Origin: JBNKFV01 sp050290265
GTDB taxonomy: Bacteria > Pseudomonadota > Gammaproteobacteria > Pseudomonadales > Cellvibrionaceae
Assembly: GCA_050290265.1 (NCBI GenBank)
Contig: JBNKHI010000005.1
Coordinates: forward strand, 1 to 64,000
Length of the DNA stretch: 64,000 nt
Direction of reading: 5' to 3'
Position 1 is the first letter of the stretch. Each line of letters opens with the position of its first letter. The notes under the pieces were generated by a model, which saw nothing but the letters and a program-made list of their open reading frames with translations, did not search any database and was not told the DNA's origin. Shown piece after piece: positions 36,453 through 45,554 of the stretch. The translations under genes were made by a program, and so were the position numbers.

Positions 36453-39400
36453 ATGGCTGATTTTTCTTGGTTGTTAATCTCTGCAGCGTTTGTGTTTTTG
36501 ATGCAGGCAGGGTTTTTGTGTTTGGAAACCGGTCGCATCCGCAGTAAAAACAGCATTAATGTCGCCGCAAAAAATATTACTGACTTTGTTTTATCTTCCA
36601 TTGTATTTTGGTTGTTTGGCTTTGCGATAATGTTTGGCTCCGGTTCTACCGGCTGGTTTGGAACAACTGAATTCTTTTTTGGTGATACCCAAAACGCCCA
36701 TCAAATAGCTTTTTTTCTCTTTCAAATGATGTTTTGTGGCACGGCCACTACGTTGATGTCGGGTGCTGTAGCTGAGCGCATGACGTTTAGTGGCTATCTA
36801 GCCATTGCGCTGATTCTGAGTATGTTTATTTACCCTGTTGCCGGGCACTGGGCTTGGGCATCGGCCTATGGCGCCGGCGGTGAGGGGTGGCTGGAGCGCC
36901 TCGGGTTTGTAGATTTCGCGGGCTCTACCGTTGTGCACTCTGTCGGTGGTTGGGTTTCGCTAGCCGCTATCGTCATTATCGGACCCAGGTTCGGGCGGTT
37001 TGACAAAGGCGTCAATATGCCGGTGGGCAATAATCTGCCCATGTCGGTATTAGGTGCTCTGTTAATCTGGTTTGGTTGGTTCGGCTTCAACGGCGGTAGC
37101 ACGTTGGAAATGAACGATCAGGTACCTAAAATTTTATTAAACACCTGTCTGGCTGCTGCCTGGGCAGGTTTCGCCGCTGCAACGTTGCAATACCGTGTCG
37201 ACAAATACGTCGATGTCAGTACTGGCGTGAATGGCGTGATAGCTGGATTGGTGGCGATCACTGCTTCTTGTCATGCAGTGAGCCCTTTGGCGTCTATGCT
37301 AATAGGCATTGTTGCAGGTGTTGTGCTTTTTTATGGCGAGTTGCTGATGGAAAAGCTTAAGTTGGATGACGCTCTGGGTGTTGTGCCAGCACATTTATTT
37401 GCGGGTATATGGGGTACGTTAGCCGTTGCTATTTTTGGGCAGTTGGACGTACTGGGTACAGGTTTGTCGCGTGTAGACCAATTGCTGGTTCAGTCTGTTG
37501 GTATCATTGCCATCGGCGTCTATAGTCTGGGCCTCAGCTATATGTTGATGAATCTGGTCAATCGACTGCTGCCGTTGCGGGTAAGTGAAGAGGATGAGCT
37601 GGTTGGTTTGAATGTCTCCGAGCATCGCGCCAGTACCGAACTCATTGACTTGCTTAGTTCTATTCAGCGACAACAGGATGTCGGGGATTTCTCTACTGCC
37701 GTTCCTGAAGAGCCGTTTACGGAAGTCGGGCAGATCGCACATAAATACAATCAAGTTATTGCCCAAGTGAATGAAGAGATTGTAAAGCGAGATATGGCAA
37801 TTGGTAATTTCCAATCTAGCGAGAAGCGCAAAACGGCGATCCTTGACTCCTCGATGGACTGTATTCTTTCTATTGATTTGGATGGCCAGATTATTGAGTT
37901 TAACCCGTCAGCGGAGCGAACCTTTGGTTGTTTGAAACGCCAGGTTGTCGGTAAAGACTTCATTAAACATTTTGTGCTCGAACAAGATTTATCAGATGTT
38001 TATTACAGTTTAAAAACCATGTTTTCTGCATCAAAAGGACTGGTGTTGAATCGCCGTAACTTTTTGGTGCTGCGGCGTATTTCGGGGCATGAGTTTCCCG
38101 CCGAAATTACCATCACCCGTACTCGATTCGGGACGGGGACAAATAATGAATTTACCCTTCATATTCGCGATGTCACAAAACAGGTAAAACTGCAGGAAAA
38201 GCTGAAATTCTTGGCGTATAGCGATCCGCTTACAGGGTTATATAATCGCACCTATTTGATGGAAAAGCTGGTAGATGCTATTCGCGAAGCGCGTGTTGGT
38301 CGTCAAGTTTTGGCCGTATTGTTTTTGGACTTGGACAAGTTCAAAAAGATTAACGACACTTTGGGGCATCGGGCCGGTGACGCGTTATTATGTGAGGTCG
38401 CAAAACGGTTATCTGAGGTTACCCGTGAATCCGATGTTATCGCCCGCTGGGGTGGTGATGAGTTCGTCTTGCTGTTTCATGGTATGGATGCGAATCAGGC
38501 TTGCGCTAAAGCGAATGAAATTCTGATTGCAATGCGTAAACCGGTAACCGTCGATGAAAAGGTTATCAACATTCTGACCAGTATCGGTATTGCTATCTCT
38601 GAAAACGGCGAACCGGATGCGGACCGTGTCATTCAATATGCCGATATTGCGATGTATACGGCCAAGCAAAACGGTCGCGATAATCTGCAATTATTTGAGC
38701 CGGAAATGGTTCAATTAGCTAAAAAGAACTTTTACTACGAACAAGCGATCAAAGAAGCCTTGGATACTGAACAGTTCTCCCTGGTCTATCAGCCTAAGGT
38801 AAGGGCAAAGGATGGACCGGTGGTTGGATTAGAGGCCTTGATCCGCTGGCAGCACCCGGTTGAAGGGAATATTCCTCCGTCAACATTTATTCCTCTGGCA
38901 GAAGAGTCTAATTTGATTGTTCGCATTGACCAGTGGGTGGTGACTCATGCTTTAAAACAGTTGAATCATTGGATATCCCTGGGCGTGCAACCGGTGCCGC
39001 TGTCGGTAAATGTATCGGGCAAAAATCTGGTGTCTAATGACTTGATTCCGTTTATTAAGGCGGCGCTGAAACAGTACAATATTTCCGGCAGTTTGCTGGA
39101 GCTGGAAATAACGGAAGGTGTGTTACTGAGTGATATTGATCGTTGTATCGAAGTGATGTCGGAGTTGAAGGCTTTAAATGTGCGAATCTCCGTGGATGAT
39201 TTTGGCACTGGCTATTCGTCGTTGAATTACCTTAAGAAGCTTCCTATCGATATTTTAAAGATTGACCGTTCTTTTGTTGAAGAGTGTGATGTAATTGAGG
39301 AAGATGGTCAGATATGTGCAACAATTATCAACCTGGCTAAAAACCTGGAGCTGACTACTGTTGCAGAAGGTGTTGAAACGCGGTCGCAATTTGAGTTTCT

Positions 39401-39521
39401 AGAGGAGCATGGTTGCGATTTGTACCAAGGTTTTTATTTTCATAGACCTTATCCTCCAGAGACTATAGAAACGATGCTGCGTCCTGCTGAGTTCCGTGTT
39501 GATCCTTCGTATCTTGACTGA
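36453..39521 (+). CDS. Ammonium transporter-PAS-GGDEF-EAL fusion
   Basis: A 1022-aa protein. Residues 1 to about 395 form an 11-TM Amt/AmtB channel with D154, twin histidines H162 (VVHSVGG) and H314 (PAHLFAGIWG) in the same D-to-H spacing as E. coli AmtB. A linker helix (400-450) leads to PAS (about 455-570), GGDEF (667-671, with a RESD inhibitory site five residues before) and EAL (E794-A-L). The EAL catalytic set is kept: VNVSGKN, EITEG, DDFGTGYSS, KIDRSF, EGVE, YQGF. It probably senses or carries ammonium and changes c-di-GMP. Amt fusions to signalling domains are known in a few bacteria. The start ATG has no strong ribosome site. Confidence 0.92.
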   Translation: MADFSWLLISAAFVFLMQAGFLCLETGRIRSKNSINVAAKNITDFVLSSIVFWLFGFAIMFGSGSTGWFGTTEFFFGDTQNAHQIAFFLFQMMFCGTATTLMSGAVAERMTFSGYLAIALILSMFIYPVAGHWAWASAYGAGGEGWLERLGFVDFAGSTVVHSVGGWVSLAAIVIIGPRFGRFDKGVNMPVGNNLPMSVLGALLIWFGWFGFNGGSTLEMNDQVPKILLNTCLAAAWAGFAAATLQYRVDKYVDVSTGVNGVIAGLVAITASCHAVSPLASMLIGIVAGVVLFYGELLMEKLKLDDALGVVPAHLFAGIWGTLAVAIFGQLDVLGTGLSRVDQLLVQSVGIIAIGVYSLGLSYMLMNLVNRLLPLRVSEEDELVGLNVSEHRASTELIDLLSSIQRQQDVGDFSTAVPEEPFTEVGQIAHKYNQVIAQVNEEIVKRDMAIGNFQSSEKRKTAILDSSMDCILSIDLDGQIIEFNPSAERTFGCLKRQVVGKDFIKHFVLEQDLSDVYYSLKTMFSASKGLVLNRRNFLVLRRISGHEFPAEITITRTRFGTGTNNEFTLHIRDVTKQVKLQEKLKFLAYSDPLTGLYNRTYLMEKLVDAIREARVGRQVLAVLFLDLDKFKKINDTLGHRAGDALLCEVAKRLSEVTRESDVIARWGGDEFVLLFHGMDANQACAKANEILIAMRKPVTVDEKVINILTSIGIAISENGEPDADRVIQYADIAMYTAKQNGRDNLQLFEPEMVQLAKKNFYYEQAIKEALDTEQFSLVYQPKVRAKDGPVVGLEALIRWQHPVEGNIPPSTFIPLAEESNLIVRIDQWVVTHALKQLNHWISLGVQPVPLSVNVSGKNLVSNDLIPFIKAALKQYNISGSLLELEITEGVLLSDIDRCIEVMSELKALNVRISVDDFGTGYSSLNYLKKLPIDILKIDRSFVEECDVIEEDGQICATIINLAKNLELTTVAEGVETRSQFEFLEEHGCDLYQGFYFHRPYPPETIETMLRPAEFRVDPSYLD

Positions 39522-39880
39522 TTGGATTGTGGTCGTTGGGTACCTGGGGTCAGCATTTACGCGAAGATTCGCTCATGATTTTATTTTCCCTCCCCATTAG
39601 GGTTATTTAGTCTGGCTGAAAAGGTCAGTATCTTGGCGCTATTTGGGCTGCCATAATAAAAGTCAGCACTTGTTCATTATCCCTTGCTTGTAGGTGCCAT
39701 CTGTAATTAAAGGATAGTGATCGTAAACACGCTTAAGTACTATTTTGAGAGCAGTTAAAATTGTGTAATAAACGGGTGGCCCGGTTTTGGTCTACTATGT
39801 TAGTCCCTTAAGATAGTGATATTTAAGTGTTTCTAGCAATTGCGTATCTCAATTATTTCTAGCTCCGGTTCGGAGGATAA
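39522..39880 (+). promoter_or_regulatory. puuA upstream region (359 bases, no gene)
   Basis: No plausible gene is seen. The region holds the shared motif site A (39592-39606), a conserved AAGGTCAGTATCTTGG block at 39621-39636 that probably overlaps a -10 element, and a small hairpin AAACGGG-TGG-CCCGGTTTT at 39770-39788 with a short T tract. A CGGAGG ribosome site lies just before the puuA ATG. If transcription starts near 39640 the leader is about 240 nt, long enough for attenuation. Confidence 0.5.
39592..39606 (+). promoter_or_regulatory. Shared polyamine-cluster motif, site A (before puuA)
   Basis: CCCC-ATTA-GGGTTAT. One of four copies of a CCCC-N4-GGGTTA motif in this region (others at 42234, 47374 and 49875). 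The core CCC...GGG is palindromic. It lies 275 bases before the puuA ATG and is followed by a block shared with site D. Confidence 0.6.
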
Positions 39881-41233
39881 ATGTCTAACAGTGATATAAC
39901 TAAACTAAATGAATTCTTGCAGGCTTACCCTGATATTGAAATGTTCGAAGTTATTTTGCCGGATTTAAACGGCAAGCTAAGAGGTAAGTGGTTGCCGCGG
40001 GAAAATATAGAGAAAGCCTTTGATGGCGGTCTTAAACTACCTTTGACCACGTTAGGTTTCGATGTCTGGGGCCGTGATGTTGAAAGTTGGGTTTATGATA
40101 ACGGTGATGCTGATGGTATTTGTGTCCCTGACGCGCGCACGTTATCCGTCGTGCCATGGCTTGATCGGCCTACCGGTCAAGTGCTGCTTTCTCTGCATGA
40201 AGTTAACGGTGATCCTTGCCTCTATGACGCGCGGGTATTGTTGTCCAGGCTTATGGAGCGCTGTAAAAAGTTAGGTTATACGCCGGTAGTGGCAAGTGAA
40301 ATGGAATTTCACTTGTTTCAAGCTGAAAACGATCATATGGGTCGCCCAAAACACACCGGAGTTGATGCTAATGGTGAGGTGTCTATTGGCGGTCAAACCT
40401 ATGGTATTGAGTCTATGCAGGAAATGTATGATTTTCTGCACGGTGTACGCGATGCCTGTGCTGAGCAAAACCTGCCGATTGACACGCTAATCAGTGAAGC
40501 GGCCCCTTCTCAATATGAGATCAACCTCTACCATCAAGCCGATGCACTGTTGGCTGCCGATCAAGGTTTATTGTTACAGCGCACAATTAAGGGTGTGGCC
40601 AGCAAATATGGTATGCGTGCAACGTTTATGGCCAAGCCTTTTGGGGATATGGCTGGTAACGGTATGCATGTGCATTGCAGCCTGCTTGATAAAGACGGTA
40701 ATAATGCCTTTAACAACGGCACCGAAGAAGGTACTGAGTTGTTGCGTCAAGCAATAGCGGGTTGTTTGGCGACCATGAAAGACTCCATGTTGTTATTTGC
40801 TCCGCACCTTAATTCCTACCGCCGTTTTCAGACAGGTAGTCATGCGCCAATGGCTCCAACATGGGGCTATGACAATCGCACGGTAGCTGTACGTGTTCCT
40901 ACCGACAGCCTGGCGGCCATGCGAGTGGAGCATCGGGTTGCTGGCGCTGACGCGAATCTTTATCTCGCTATTTCTGCCATCATCGCGGGTATGCTCTACG
41001 GTATTGAAAATAAGCTGCAGGCTCCGCCGCCGGTAGAGGGTGACGCTTATGCCCAGTTTGAGCCAAGTTTGCCAAGTTTTTGGCCTGATGCAGTGCGTGC
41101 GTTTACTAAATCTACGTTTATCCCCGAGTATTTCAGCCCCGAGTTTCAGCGCGCGTATAGCGAAGCTAAGCTGCAAGAGGTTGCTGAATTTGATAAGCAT
41201 GTGACCGATATGGAATATGAAGCTTATTTGTAA
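39881..41233 (+). CDS. puuA: Gamma-glutamylpolyamine synthetase (glutamine synthetase family, PuuA-like)
   Basis: A 450-aa ATP-dependent ligase of the glutamine synthetase superfamily. The fold is shown by EVILPDLNGKLRGKWLP, ASEMEFHLF, GNGMHVHCSLLDKDGNNAF, NRTVAVRVPTDS and RVAGADANLYLAISAIIAG. It is shorter and differs from GlnA (no adenylylation-site Tyr segment seen), matching the PuuA/PauA group that attaches glutamate to putrescine or other polyamines. The surrounding aldehyde dehydrogenase, aminotransferases and gamma-glutamyl-GABA hydrolase support that role. It is preceded by motif site A and ends at a palindromic terminator shared with the LuxR gene. Confidence 0.9.
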   Translation: MSNSDITKLNEFLQAYPDIEMFEVILPDLNGKLRGKWLPRENIEKAFDGGLKLPLTTLGFDVWGRDVESWVYDNGDADGICVPDARTLSVVPWLDRPTGQVLLSLHEVNGDPCLYDARVLLSRLMERCKKLGYTPVVASEMEFHLFQAENDHMGRPKHTGVDANGEVSIGGQTYGIESMQEMYDFLHGVRDACAEQNLPIDTLISEAAPSQYEINLYHQADALLAADQGLLLQRTIKGVASKYGMRATFMAKPFGDMAGNGMHVHCSLLDKDGNNAFNNGTEEGTELLRQAIAGCLATMKDSMLLFAPHLNSYRRFQTGSHAPMAPTWGYDNRTVAVRVPTDSLAAMRVEHRVAGADANLYLAISAIIAGMLYGIENKLQAPPPVEGDAYAQFEPSLPSFWPDAVRAFTKSTFIPEYFSPEFQRAYSEAKLQEVAEFDKHVTDMEYEAYL

Positions 41234-41282
41234 ACCTGTCTCTATGTGATGGATACGGGGTTATTATTGTCTCGATATAACG

Positions 41283-41312
41283 AAAAAGGCCTGTTTTAAA
41301 ACAGGCCTTTTT
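41283..41312. terminator. Bidirectional terminator between puuA and the luxR-type gene
   Basis: AAAAAGGCCTGTTTT and its exact reverse complement AAAACAGGCCTTTTT are directly joined. The palindrome gives a T tail in both directions and lies between convergent genes. Confidence 0.92.
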
Positions 41313-41320
41313 CGTTTCTG

Positions 41321-42163
41321 CTAACTCGACTTTTGTGCTGTGTGGTAATAGGTTAGCGGGTCGCCATCTTCGTAATCCTTGATACTCATGAGTGAGCCAA
41401 GGAATAAATGGAACAGCTCACCCTGAGTGCCTATATCTAATTTTGCATAGGCGTTTTTCCGGTGTAGCTTGACTGTCTCGACAGAGATGTTGAGACGCTC
41501 AGAAATAGCTTTGTTTGAGTGGCCATGGAGAATCATTTTGACCATTTGCCGTTCTCTATCGGTTAACAGGCTGGAGCCAAAACATTCCAGTGCGGTTTCC
41601 AGTTGATTGCGCAGGTCGGGTTGGGCTGGGGTGTCCGTTTCGACTGGCCAGTGCTGACGTGATAGCCAGGTGATAATTGGCGTAATCGCCGCGAGATTAC
41701 TAAGCTCTTCGTCATTAAAGGGCTGGGGGATATTAATGCGCCCGAGCGAAATATTAACGAATGCACTGCTGTCATCTATTAGCTGAATTAAGTAGCCACA
41801 CTCATCTACGAAACCCGCAGATTTATAATAGATTTGGTAATATTCACTGTCTAAAAAGCCTGATGGCGCTATGTCGTTTAGGGGGTAAAAACCTTGTTTA
41901 CCTTGCTTGGTCGCAGCCAGGTAGTAGGGATCCATGAGGAAGGCCCCGTTGACGAACATGTCAATAGTTGACCGGCGGTGCTCTGGAGGGGGTTCGTTAT
42001 ATTCTACGCGCGGCAGATTCTTGTTGGGGTACGCCAATATGGTGACGTTATCAATAGGCAGCAGCGCTTTGAGCATGTCCGCCAAGCTGCTAGCGAACGT
42101 ATCTGATCCAATTTTAGGAAAGAGTGCCGCTGAATGTTCACTGAAAATAGATAAAAATGACAT
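41321..42163 (-). CDS. LuxR-family transcriptional regulator
   Basis: A 280-aa regulator with a C-terminal LuxR-type helix-turn-helix (about 205-265; LLTDRERQMVKMILHGHSNK, then AISERLNISVETVKLHRKNAYAKL). There is no phosphoacceptor receiver domain. The N-terminal 200 residues look like a small-ligand sensor (GAF or autoinducer-like), with no obvious homoserine-lactone residues. ATG 42163 is preferred because AAAGG precedes it, though at 13 bases; an ATG at 42190 is also in frame but has no ribosome site. It lies inside the polyamine cluster and next to motif site B, making it the best candidate regulator of the four shared sites (inference). Confidence 0.85.
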   Translation of the reverse strand: MSFLSIFSEHSAALFPKIGSDTFASSLADMLKALLPIDNVTILAYPNKNLPRVEYNEPPPEHRRSTIDMFVNGAFLMDPYYLAATKQGKQGFYPLNDIAPSGFLDSEYYQIYYKSAGFVDECGYLIQLIDDSSAFVNISLGRINIPQPFNDEELSNLAAITPIITWLSRQHWPVETDTPAQPDLRNQLETALECFGSSLLTDRERQMVKMILHGHSNKAISERLNISVETVKLHRKNAYAKLDIGTQGELFHLFLGSLMSIKDYEDGDPLTYYHTAQKSS

Positions 42164-42233
42164 AGGTGGATGATAGCCTTTATCACGCATACTGAACAGA
42201 AGCTTTTGTCTATTGAAGCTGTCTGTTGCGACT

Positions 42234-42248
42234 CCCCGATAGGGTTAT
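42234..42248 (+). promoter_or_regulatory. Shared polyamine-cluster motif, site B (luxR / aldehyde dehydrogenase)
   Basis: CCCC-GATA-GGGTTAT between the divergent luxR-type and aldehyde dehydrogenase genes. A good -10 (TATTAT, 42268-42273) lies 17 bases past TTATAG (42245-42250), a poor -35. The motif centre would be about 40 bases before the start point, the usual place for an activator that touches RNA polymerase. Part of a four-site set. Confidence 0.65.
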
Positions 42249-42307
42249 AGAGTCTCTAGCGTATGGCTATTATGATGGCCGGGTTAGCGAATCTGAGGAG
42301 TGTGTAA

Positions 42308-43732
42308 ATGAAACAGTTTGATCGTTTTTATATTAATGGTGAGTGGGTCAGTCCGATCGAGTCGCAGTTGAAAGATATTATTAACCCCGCTACTGAGCAA
42401 GCTATTGGGCAAGTTGCTTTAGGAAGTAAGGCGGACGTTGATCGTGCTGTTGATGCTGCTAAAAACGCTTTTACATCCTGGTCGCAAACAACGCGTGATG
42501 AGCGTCTTGCGATACTTGATCGCATTATCGCCCTCTATGAAGAGCGTATGGAAGAAATTGCTCAGGCAATTACTGCGGAAATGGGTGCGCCAATCAGTAT
42601 GGCGCGTGATTCGCAAGCGCCGATTGGCTTGACCCATTTTAAAGTCGCTCGCAATGTGCTGGAATCTTTCAGTTTTGAAGAGTCCCTGGGCACAAGTCAA
42701 ATTATCAAAGAGCCTATTGGTGTCTGCGGCTTTATTACACCTTGGAACTGGCCAATGAATCAGGTGGTTTGCAAAATTGCACCGGCCTTGGCCTGCGGCT
42801 GTACTATTGTCTTAAAACCCAGTGAGCTGGCCCCGATATCAGTGAATATCTTGGTAGATATTCTGGACAAGGCCGGAGTCCCTGCCGGTGTGTTTAATAT
42901 GGTTTACGGCGATGGCCCGAGTGTCGGCGCTGCAATGAGTGAGCACCCAGATATCGATATGGTGTCTCTGACCGGTTCTACCCGTGCGGGTGTTCAGGTC
43001 TCCAAGGCGGCTGCAGATACCATCAAGCGTGTTGCCCTGGAGTTGGGTGGCAAGTCAGCAAATATCATTCTGGATGATACGAATTTTGACGAAGTGGTCG
43101 CTAATGGCGCTGCGAGCTGCTTTCGTAATGTTGGACAATCCTGTAACGCGCCGACGCGTATGTTAGTGCCCGCGCATCTGCATGATCGAGCGGTTGCTGC
43201 GGTTAAAGCGCAAGCCGCTGCCACGGTAGTGGGCGACCCTTTGAATGAGAATACGGATATCGGGCCGCTCGCCAATGCACCACAGTTCGCCAAGGTTAAC
43301 AGCATGATTGAAGAGGCTATAGCTTCCGGGTCTGAGCTGGTTGCAGGTGGCTCCGGACGTCCAGAGGGTTTAACTCGAGGTTATTTCGTTAAGCCTACTG
43401 CTTTTGCCAACGTCACCAACGATATGATGATTGCACGGGAAGAGGTGTTTGGTCCGGTGTTGGCGATTATGCCTTATCAAACTGAAGAGGAAGCGATAGA
43501 GATTGCGAATGACTCGCCTTATGGTTTGGCGGCCTACGTGCAGAGCGGCGATCCAGATCGCGCGCGCGCTGTTGCTCGTAAACTGCGAGCAGGTAACGTT
43601 TTTATGAATGGTAATGACTTTGATCCTAACGCGCCGTTTGGTGGCTATAAGCAGTCGGGCAATGGCCGCGAATGGGGTGAGTTTGGTTTCCATGATTTCC
43701 TGGAAATTAAGGGTGTTGTAGGTTACCGCTAA
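42308..43732 (+). CDS. Aldehyde dehydrogenase, probable PuuC-like role
   Basis: A 474-aa NAD(P)-dependent aldehyde dehydrogenase. The general base E245 is in LELGGKSANIIL and the nucleophile C279 in GQSCNAPTRM. ITPWNWP and FGGYKQSGNGREWGEFG are also typical. By context it probably oxidises gamma-glutamyl-gamma-aminobutyraldehyde or a free aminoaldehyde from polyamine breakdown (inference); the sequence alone does not fix the substrate. GAGGAG precedes the ATG, and motif site B with a likely promoter lies 60 bases upstream. A GC-rich hairpin follows the stop. Confidence 0.9.
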   Translation: MKQFDRFYINGEWVSPIESQLKDIINPATEQAIGQVALGSKADVDRAVDAAKNAFTSWSQTTRDERLAILDRIIALYEERMEEIAQAITAEMGAPISMARDSQAPIGLTHFKVARNVLESFSFEESLGTSQIIKEPIGVCGFITPWNWPMNQVVCKIAPALACGCTIVLKPSELAPISVNILVDILDKAGVPAGVFNMVYGDGPSVGAAMSEHPDIDMVSLTGSTRAGVQVSKAAADTIKRVALELGGKSANIILDDTNFDEVVANGAASCFRNVGQSCNAPTRMLVPAHLHDRAVAAVKAQAAATVVGDPLNENTDIGPLANAPQFAKVNSMIEEAIASGSELVAGGSGRPEGLTRGYFVKPTAFANVTNDMMIAREEVFGPVLAIMPYQTEEEAIEIANDSPYGLAAYVQSGDPDRARAVARKLRAGNVFMNGNDFDPNAPFGGYKQSGNGREWGEFGFHDFLEIKGVVGYR

Positions 43733-43757
43733 GCTTCTCTTTTCTCTTCGTATTCTA

Positions 43758-43791
43758 CTCCGGCATAAGCGATTAAATGGCTATGCCGGAG
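43758..43791 (+). terminator. Stem-loop after the aldehyde dehydrogenase gene
   Basis: CTCCGGCATA and TATGCCGGAG are exact reverse complements with a 14-base loop, 25 bases past the stop. No T tract follows, so it may be an mRNA-stabilising hairpin or weak terminator. Confidence 0.5.
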
Positions 43792-43960
43792 CCTCTCCAA
43801 TTGCTAGTTTTGCTTATAGTTTCTCTGTTTCTGGATATTTCTGCGGCAACATAAACAAGGTCGATGGCTGTGGTTAGCCAGTGTTAAGAAGGCCTTTTTG
43901 ATGGTTGTCTAAAGCGTTGTGCCGTGGCTTGGGAGTTTGTACGGTGAGGGGTGGAAAGGG

Positions 43961-43987
43961 TAGCCAGGCCAAAAGGGGCTCTGGCTA
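43961..43987 (-). terminator. Stem-loop after the minus-strand aminotransferase gene
   Basis: TAGCCAG and CTGGCTA with an inner GCC/GGC pair form a stem 35 bases past the aminotransferase stop (44023). On the minus strand a CCCTTT stretch follows, so termination would be weak. A perfect GCCTGTTAACAGGC palindrome at 43999-44012 lies between. Confidence 0.4.
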
Positions 43988-44022
43988 CTAGGAGGGTCGC
44001 CTGTTAACAGGCCCAAAGTACG

Positions 44023-45327
44023 TTAGTCGGTAACGGTTGGAATCAGGTCGCGCAGAATCTCGGTGATTTTGTCGATATGCTCGCGCTTCACCGTTAAGGG
44101 TGGAGACATGCACACAGCATCACCGACGCCGCGTATCATAACGCCTTTTTCCCACGCGGCGGCCTGCATTTTGCCGCCAATCAGGCCTTTGTTTTCGGCC
44201 GATGCTCTCAGTTCAAAACCGCCCATCAAGCCATAGTTACGCACGTCTATGACTTGCGGAAGATCGCGCAAACTGTGCAGGGCATCCTCCCAATACTGAC
44301 CAATTTCACCGCCGGCACGAGTTAATAAGCCGTCGCGCTCGAAAATGTCGAGTGTGGCCATGCCCGCAGCACAGGCAACAGGGTGACAAGAGTATGTGTA
44401 GCCGTGATAAAACTCTACCGGGGCTTTCGCGAGCTCCATGCAGGTATCGTGAATCTTATTATTAACGAATACCGCTGAGAGTGGCACAGCGGCATTCGTG
44501 ATGCCTTTTGCCGATGTAATCATGTCGGGTGTTACGTCAAATTCGGTAGCCGCAAAAGCTGAGCCTGTACGTCCCCAGCCGGTAATAACCTCATCAAAAA
44601 TCAGGAGGATATCGTGTGCATCACAAATTTCGCGGATGCGTTTCAGGTAACCTTTAGGTGGAAGTACAATGCCGCCGGCGCCAGCGATAGGTTCAATGAT
44701 TACCGCAGCGATAGTTTCCGGGCCATGGAATCGTAAAAGGTTTTCCAGCTCATCTGCCAGCTCAATGCCATGCTCGGGCAGCCCACGGCTAAAGGCGTTG
44801 CGTTGCAAATCAAGTGTGTGTGGAAGGTGGTCAACCATCAGCCACTGGCCAAAGGTGCTGAAGTTGGGAGTTAGACCGCCTACTGAGATGCCGCCGAAGT
44901 TAACACCGTGATAACCCTTTTCACGCCCAATAAAGCGTTTCTTTTGCCCCTGACCTTTGACAGCCCAATACTGCATGGCAATTTTGAGTGCCGTTTCTAC
45001 TGCTTCTGAGCCGGAGTTGCCATAAAAGACATGGTCTAATCCGTCTGGCGTATGCTTTACAAGTCGCTCTGAGTACTCGAAGCCAAGTTCATGGGCAAAG
45101 TTAAATATCGAGCTGTAATCAAGTTTGCGCAATTGTGCGCTGACCGCGTCAGCAATTTCAGTTCGACAATGGCCCAGGTTACTGCACCACAGCCCTGCTG
45201 TGGCATCAATTACTTCGCGTCCATCATTGGTGTACAGCATAATATCTTCAGCGCGCTCAACAATGCGCGGCGCGTTCTTAAAGGCTTGGTTTGCCGTAAA
45301 AGGCATCCAAAAGGCGTCAGTTTTCAT
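44023..45327 (-). CDS. Class III aminotransferase (omega-amino acid:pyruvate type)
   Basis: A 434-aa PLP enzyme. The PLP lysine is K274 (SAKGITN), with LLIFDEVITGWGRTG before it and GNSGSEAVETALKIA for phosphate binding. The start WMPFTANQAFK and DATAGLWCSNLGH resemble beta-alanine (omega-amino acid):pyruvate aminotransferases. In this cluster GABA, beta-alanine or a diamine could be the donor (inference). ATG 45327 is preferred to 45351 because GAGG lies ten bases before it. It is divergent from a LysR gene, with a candidate LysR box between them. Confidence 0.9.
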   Translation of the reverse strand: MKTDAFWMPFTANQAFKNAPRIVERAEDIMLYTNDGREVIDATAGLWCSNLGHCRTEIADAVSAQLRKLDYSSIFNFAHELGFEYSERLVKHTPDGLDHVFYGNSGSEAVETALKIAMQYWAVKGQGQKKRFIGREKGYHGVNFGGISVGGLTPNFSTFGQWLMVDHLPHTLDLQRNAFSRGLPEHGIELADELENLLRFHGPETIAAVIIEPIAGAGGIVLPPKGYLKRIREICDAHDILLIFDEVITGWGRTGSAFAATEFDVTPDMITSAKGITNAAVPLSAVFVNNKIHDTCMELAKAPVEFYHGYTYSCHPVACAAGMATLDIFERDGLLTRAGGEIGQYWEDALHSLRDLPQVIDVRNYGLMGGFELRASAENKGLIGGKMQAAAWEKGVMIRGVGDAVCMSPPLTVKREHIDKITEILRDLIPTVTD

Positions 45328-45427
45328 GGTCTCGTTACCTCGTTTGTCCAATTGTTGGATTGTCTCAGCTGTTGCATTGTCTCAGCCCAGCCGGGGCTTT
45401 GAATATGATGAGTTTTCAATAATAAAG

Positions 45428-45444
45428 TTGATTTTATTAATCAA
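45428..45444. promoter_or_regulatory. Candidate LysR-type binding site
   Basis: TTGATT-TTATT-AATCAA, a perfect 6-bp inverted repeat with a five-base spacer that fits the T-N11-A rule. It lies in a very AT-rich gap, about 100 bases from the aminotransferase start and 110 from the LysR start, as usual for divergent control. Confidence 0.45.
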
Positions 45445-45554
45445 ATAATACCTTAATATACCCTTAAAAATAGGCGGTAATTATTATACTTTGTTATTTC
45501 AATGCTATATTTCTATCTTTGATTGATAAAAAATAATTTTATGGTGAGAACATA

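Noticed and set aside
45455..45475. ACCCTTAAAAATAGG between the LysR and aminotransferase genes
   Set aside because: Spacing and halves differ from the motif; similarity is partial and may reflect AT-rich DNA.
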